Positions 6,944 to 7,295 of a stretch of DNA of 7,295 nucleotides are shown here, in pieces. A program made the translations under genes and the position numbers. The stretch is from the NCBI GenBank assembly GCA_003131665.1, contig PKWA01000005.1:9833-17127 (forward strand). Direction: 5' to 3'. How positions within the stretch are numbered: position 1 is the first letter of the stretch; the number at the start of each line of letters is the position of its first letter. The notes below the pieces were generated by a model that did not search any database, was not told the origin of the DNA, and saw nothing but the letters and a program-made list of their open reading frames with translations. The DNA comes from Acidimicrobiaceae bacterium. Lineage in GTDB: Bacteria > Actinomycetota > Acidimicrobiia > Acidimicrobiales > RAAP-2.

Positions 6944-7295
6944 TTGACCGTCGCAAATTCGACAGGTGGAAACTCGATTCACACTGACATCGGAAACGAT
7001 GTCGAACTTGAACACATTTACCAGGTCTTTCAACCATCTCCGAAGCGCCCACCCTTTACTGCCCTAAAGGATGTGTCCTTCACCATTAATGCGGGTGAGT
7101 TTGTTGCTCTTGTTGGACCAACGGGCTGTGGAAAATCCACAACCCTTTCGGCGATTAGTGGACTCCAACCGCCATCGTCGGGCCAGGTCCGAATTGGGGG
7201 CGAGAAGGTCGAATCCGTTCGACGCGACGTCGGTTTCGTTTTTCAGCAAGATGCATTGCTACCGTGGAGGACGGCCCTCCAAAATGTGGAGTTAT
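6944..7295 (+). CDS. ABC transporter ATP-binding protein, NitT/TauT type, N-terminal part (3' end outside window)
   Basis: This is the nucleotide-binding subunit of an importer of the nitrate/sulfonate/taurine (SsuB/TauB-like) class; it binds ATP on the cytoplasmic face and drives a permease fed by an external substrate-binding protein, both presumably encoded downstream. The visible 117 codons contain an extended N-terminal tail (about 25 residues), 'ALKDVSFTINAGEFVALVG' leading into Walker A GPTGCGKST at residues 58-66, 'GLQPPSSGQVRIGG', and the Q-loop 'FVFQQDALLPWRT' with Gln101. The DALLPWRT string is typical of this importer class, whose known substrates are small organic anions and thiamine-precursor pyrimidines. 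The ABC signature and Walker B motifs lie beyond the window. A TTG start with a GGGGG ribosome binding site is assigned. The neighbouring CoA-transferases suggest uptake of an organic acid, but this is inference. Confidence 0.92.
   Translation, partial: MTVANSTGGNSIHTDIGNDVELEHIYQVFQPSPKRPPFTALKDVSFTINAGEFVALVGPTGCGKSTTLSAISGLQPPSSGQVRIGGEKVESVRRDVGFVFQQDALLPWRTALQNVEL

Noticed and set aside
1..7295. CRISPR arrays, tRNA or rRNA genes, insertion sequences
   Set aside because: I saw no regularly spaced repeats, cloverleaf-like segment, transposase motif or terminal inverted repeats.

Overview
The window is a bacterial gene cluster dominated by CaiB/BaiF-type (class III, formyl-CoA-transferase fold) CoA-transferases. 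Five transferase domains sit on four polypeptides: the C-terminal end of a canonical one, a large two-domain fusion, and two single-domain proteins. They accompany a two-domain FAS1-like/MaoC hot-dog dehydratase on the opposite strand and the beginning of a NitT/TauT-type ABC transporter ATPase. Genes are intron-free, tightly packed, use ATG, GTG and TTG starts, and several have purine-rich ribosome binding sites, so this is a bacterium. Base composition looks intermediate (roughly half G+C by eye). CaiB/BaiF and MaoC-like genes piled next to ABC importers are common in organisms that degrade diverse carboxylic acids, for example marine or soil Actinobacteriota (Acidimicrobiia and relatives), SAR202-type Chloroflexota and some Proteobacteria. 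I cannot fix the phylum from the sequence.

Layout: (1) 1-428, plus strand, the last ~141 codons of a CoA-transferase entering from upstream. (2) 429-532, a short convergent spacer without a clear terminator. (3) 533-1738, minus strand, FAS1-like/MaoC dehydratase with a GTG start. (4) 1739-1907, a divergent spacer holding the promoters in both directions and several short perfect palindromes. (5) 1908-4466, plus strand, an 852-residue tandem CoA-transferase. (6) 4463-5620, a 385-residue CoA-transferase that overlaps the fusion gene by GTGA. (7) 5636-6847, a 403-residue CoA-transferase 15 bases further on. (8) 6848-6943, a spacer. (9) 6944-7295, an ABC ATPase running off the window, with a TTG start.

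Inferred working model: the ABC system imports an organic acid, one or more CoA-transferases activate it by moving CoA from an acyl-CoA donor, and the MaoC-like enzyme hydrates or dehydrates the resulting enoyl-/hydroxyacyl-CoA. The substrate cannot be read from the sequence.

The most interesting point is an architectural mirror. The fusion protein is built as type A then type B, and the next two genes are a stand-alone type B and then a stand-alone type A. This suggests that A and B form obligate heteromeric CoA-transferases, covalently linked in one case and separate in the other. The N-terminal (A) half of the fusion has Glu where the family has its catalytic Asp. The dehydratase likewise has an incomplete catalytic motif in each of its two hot-dog halves.
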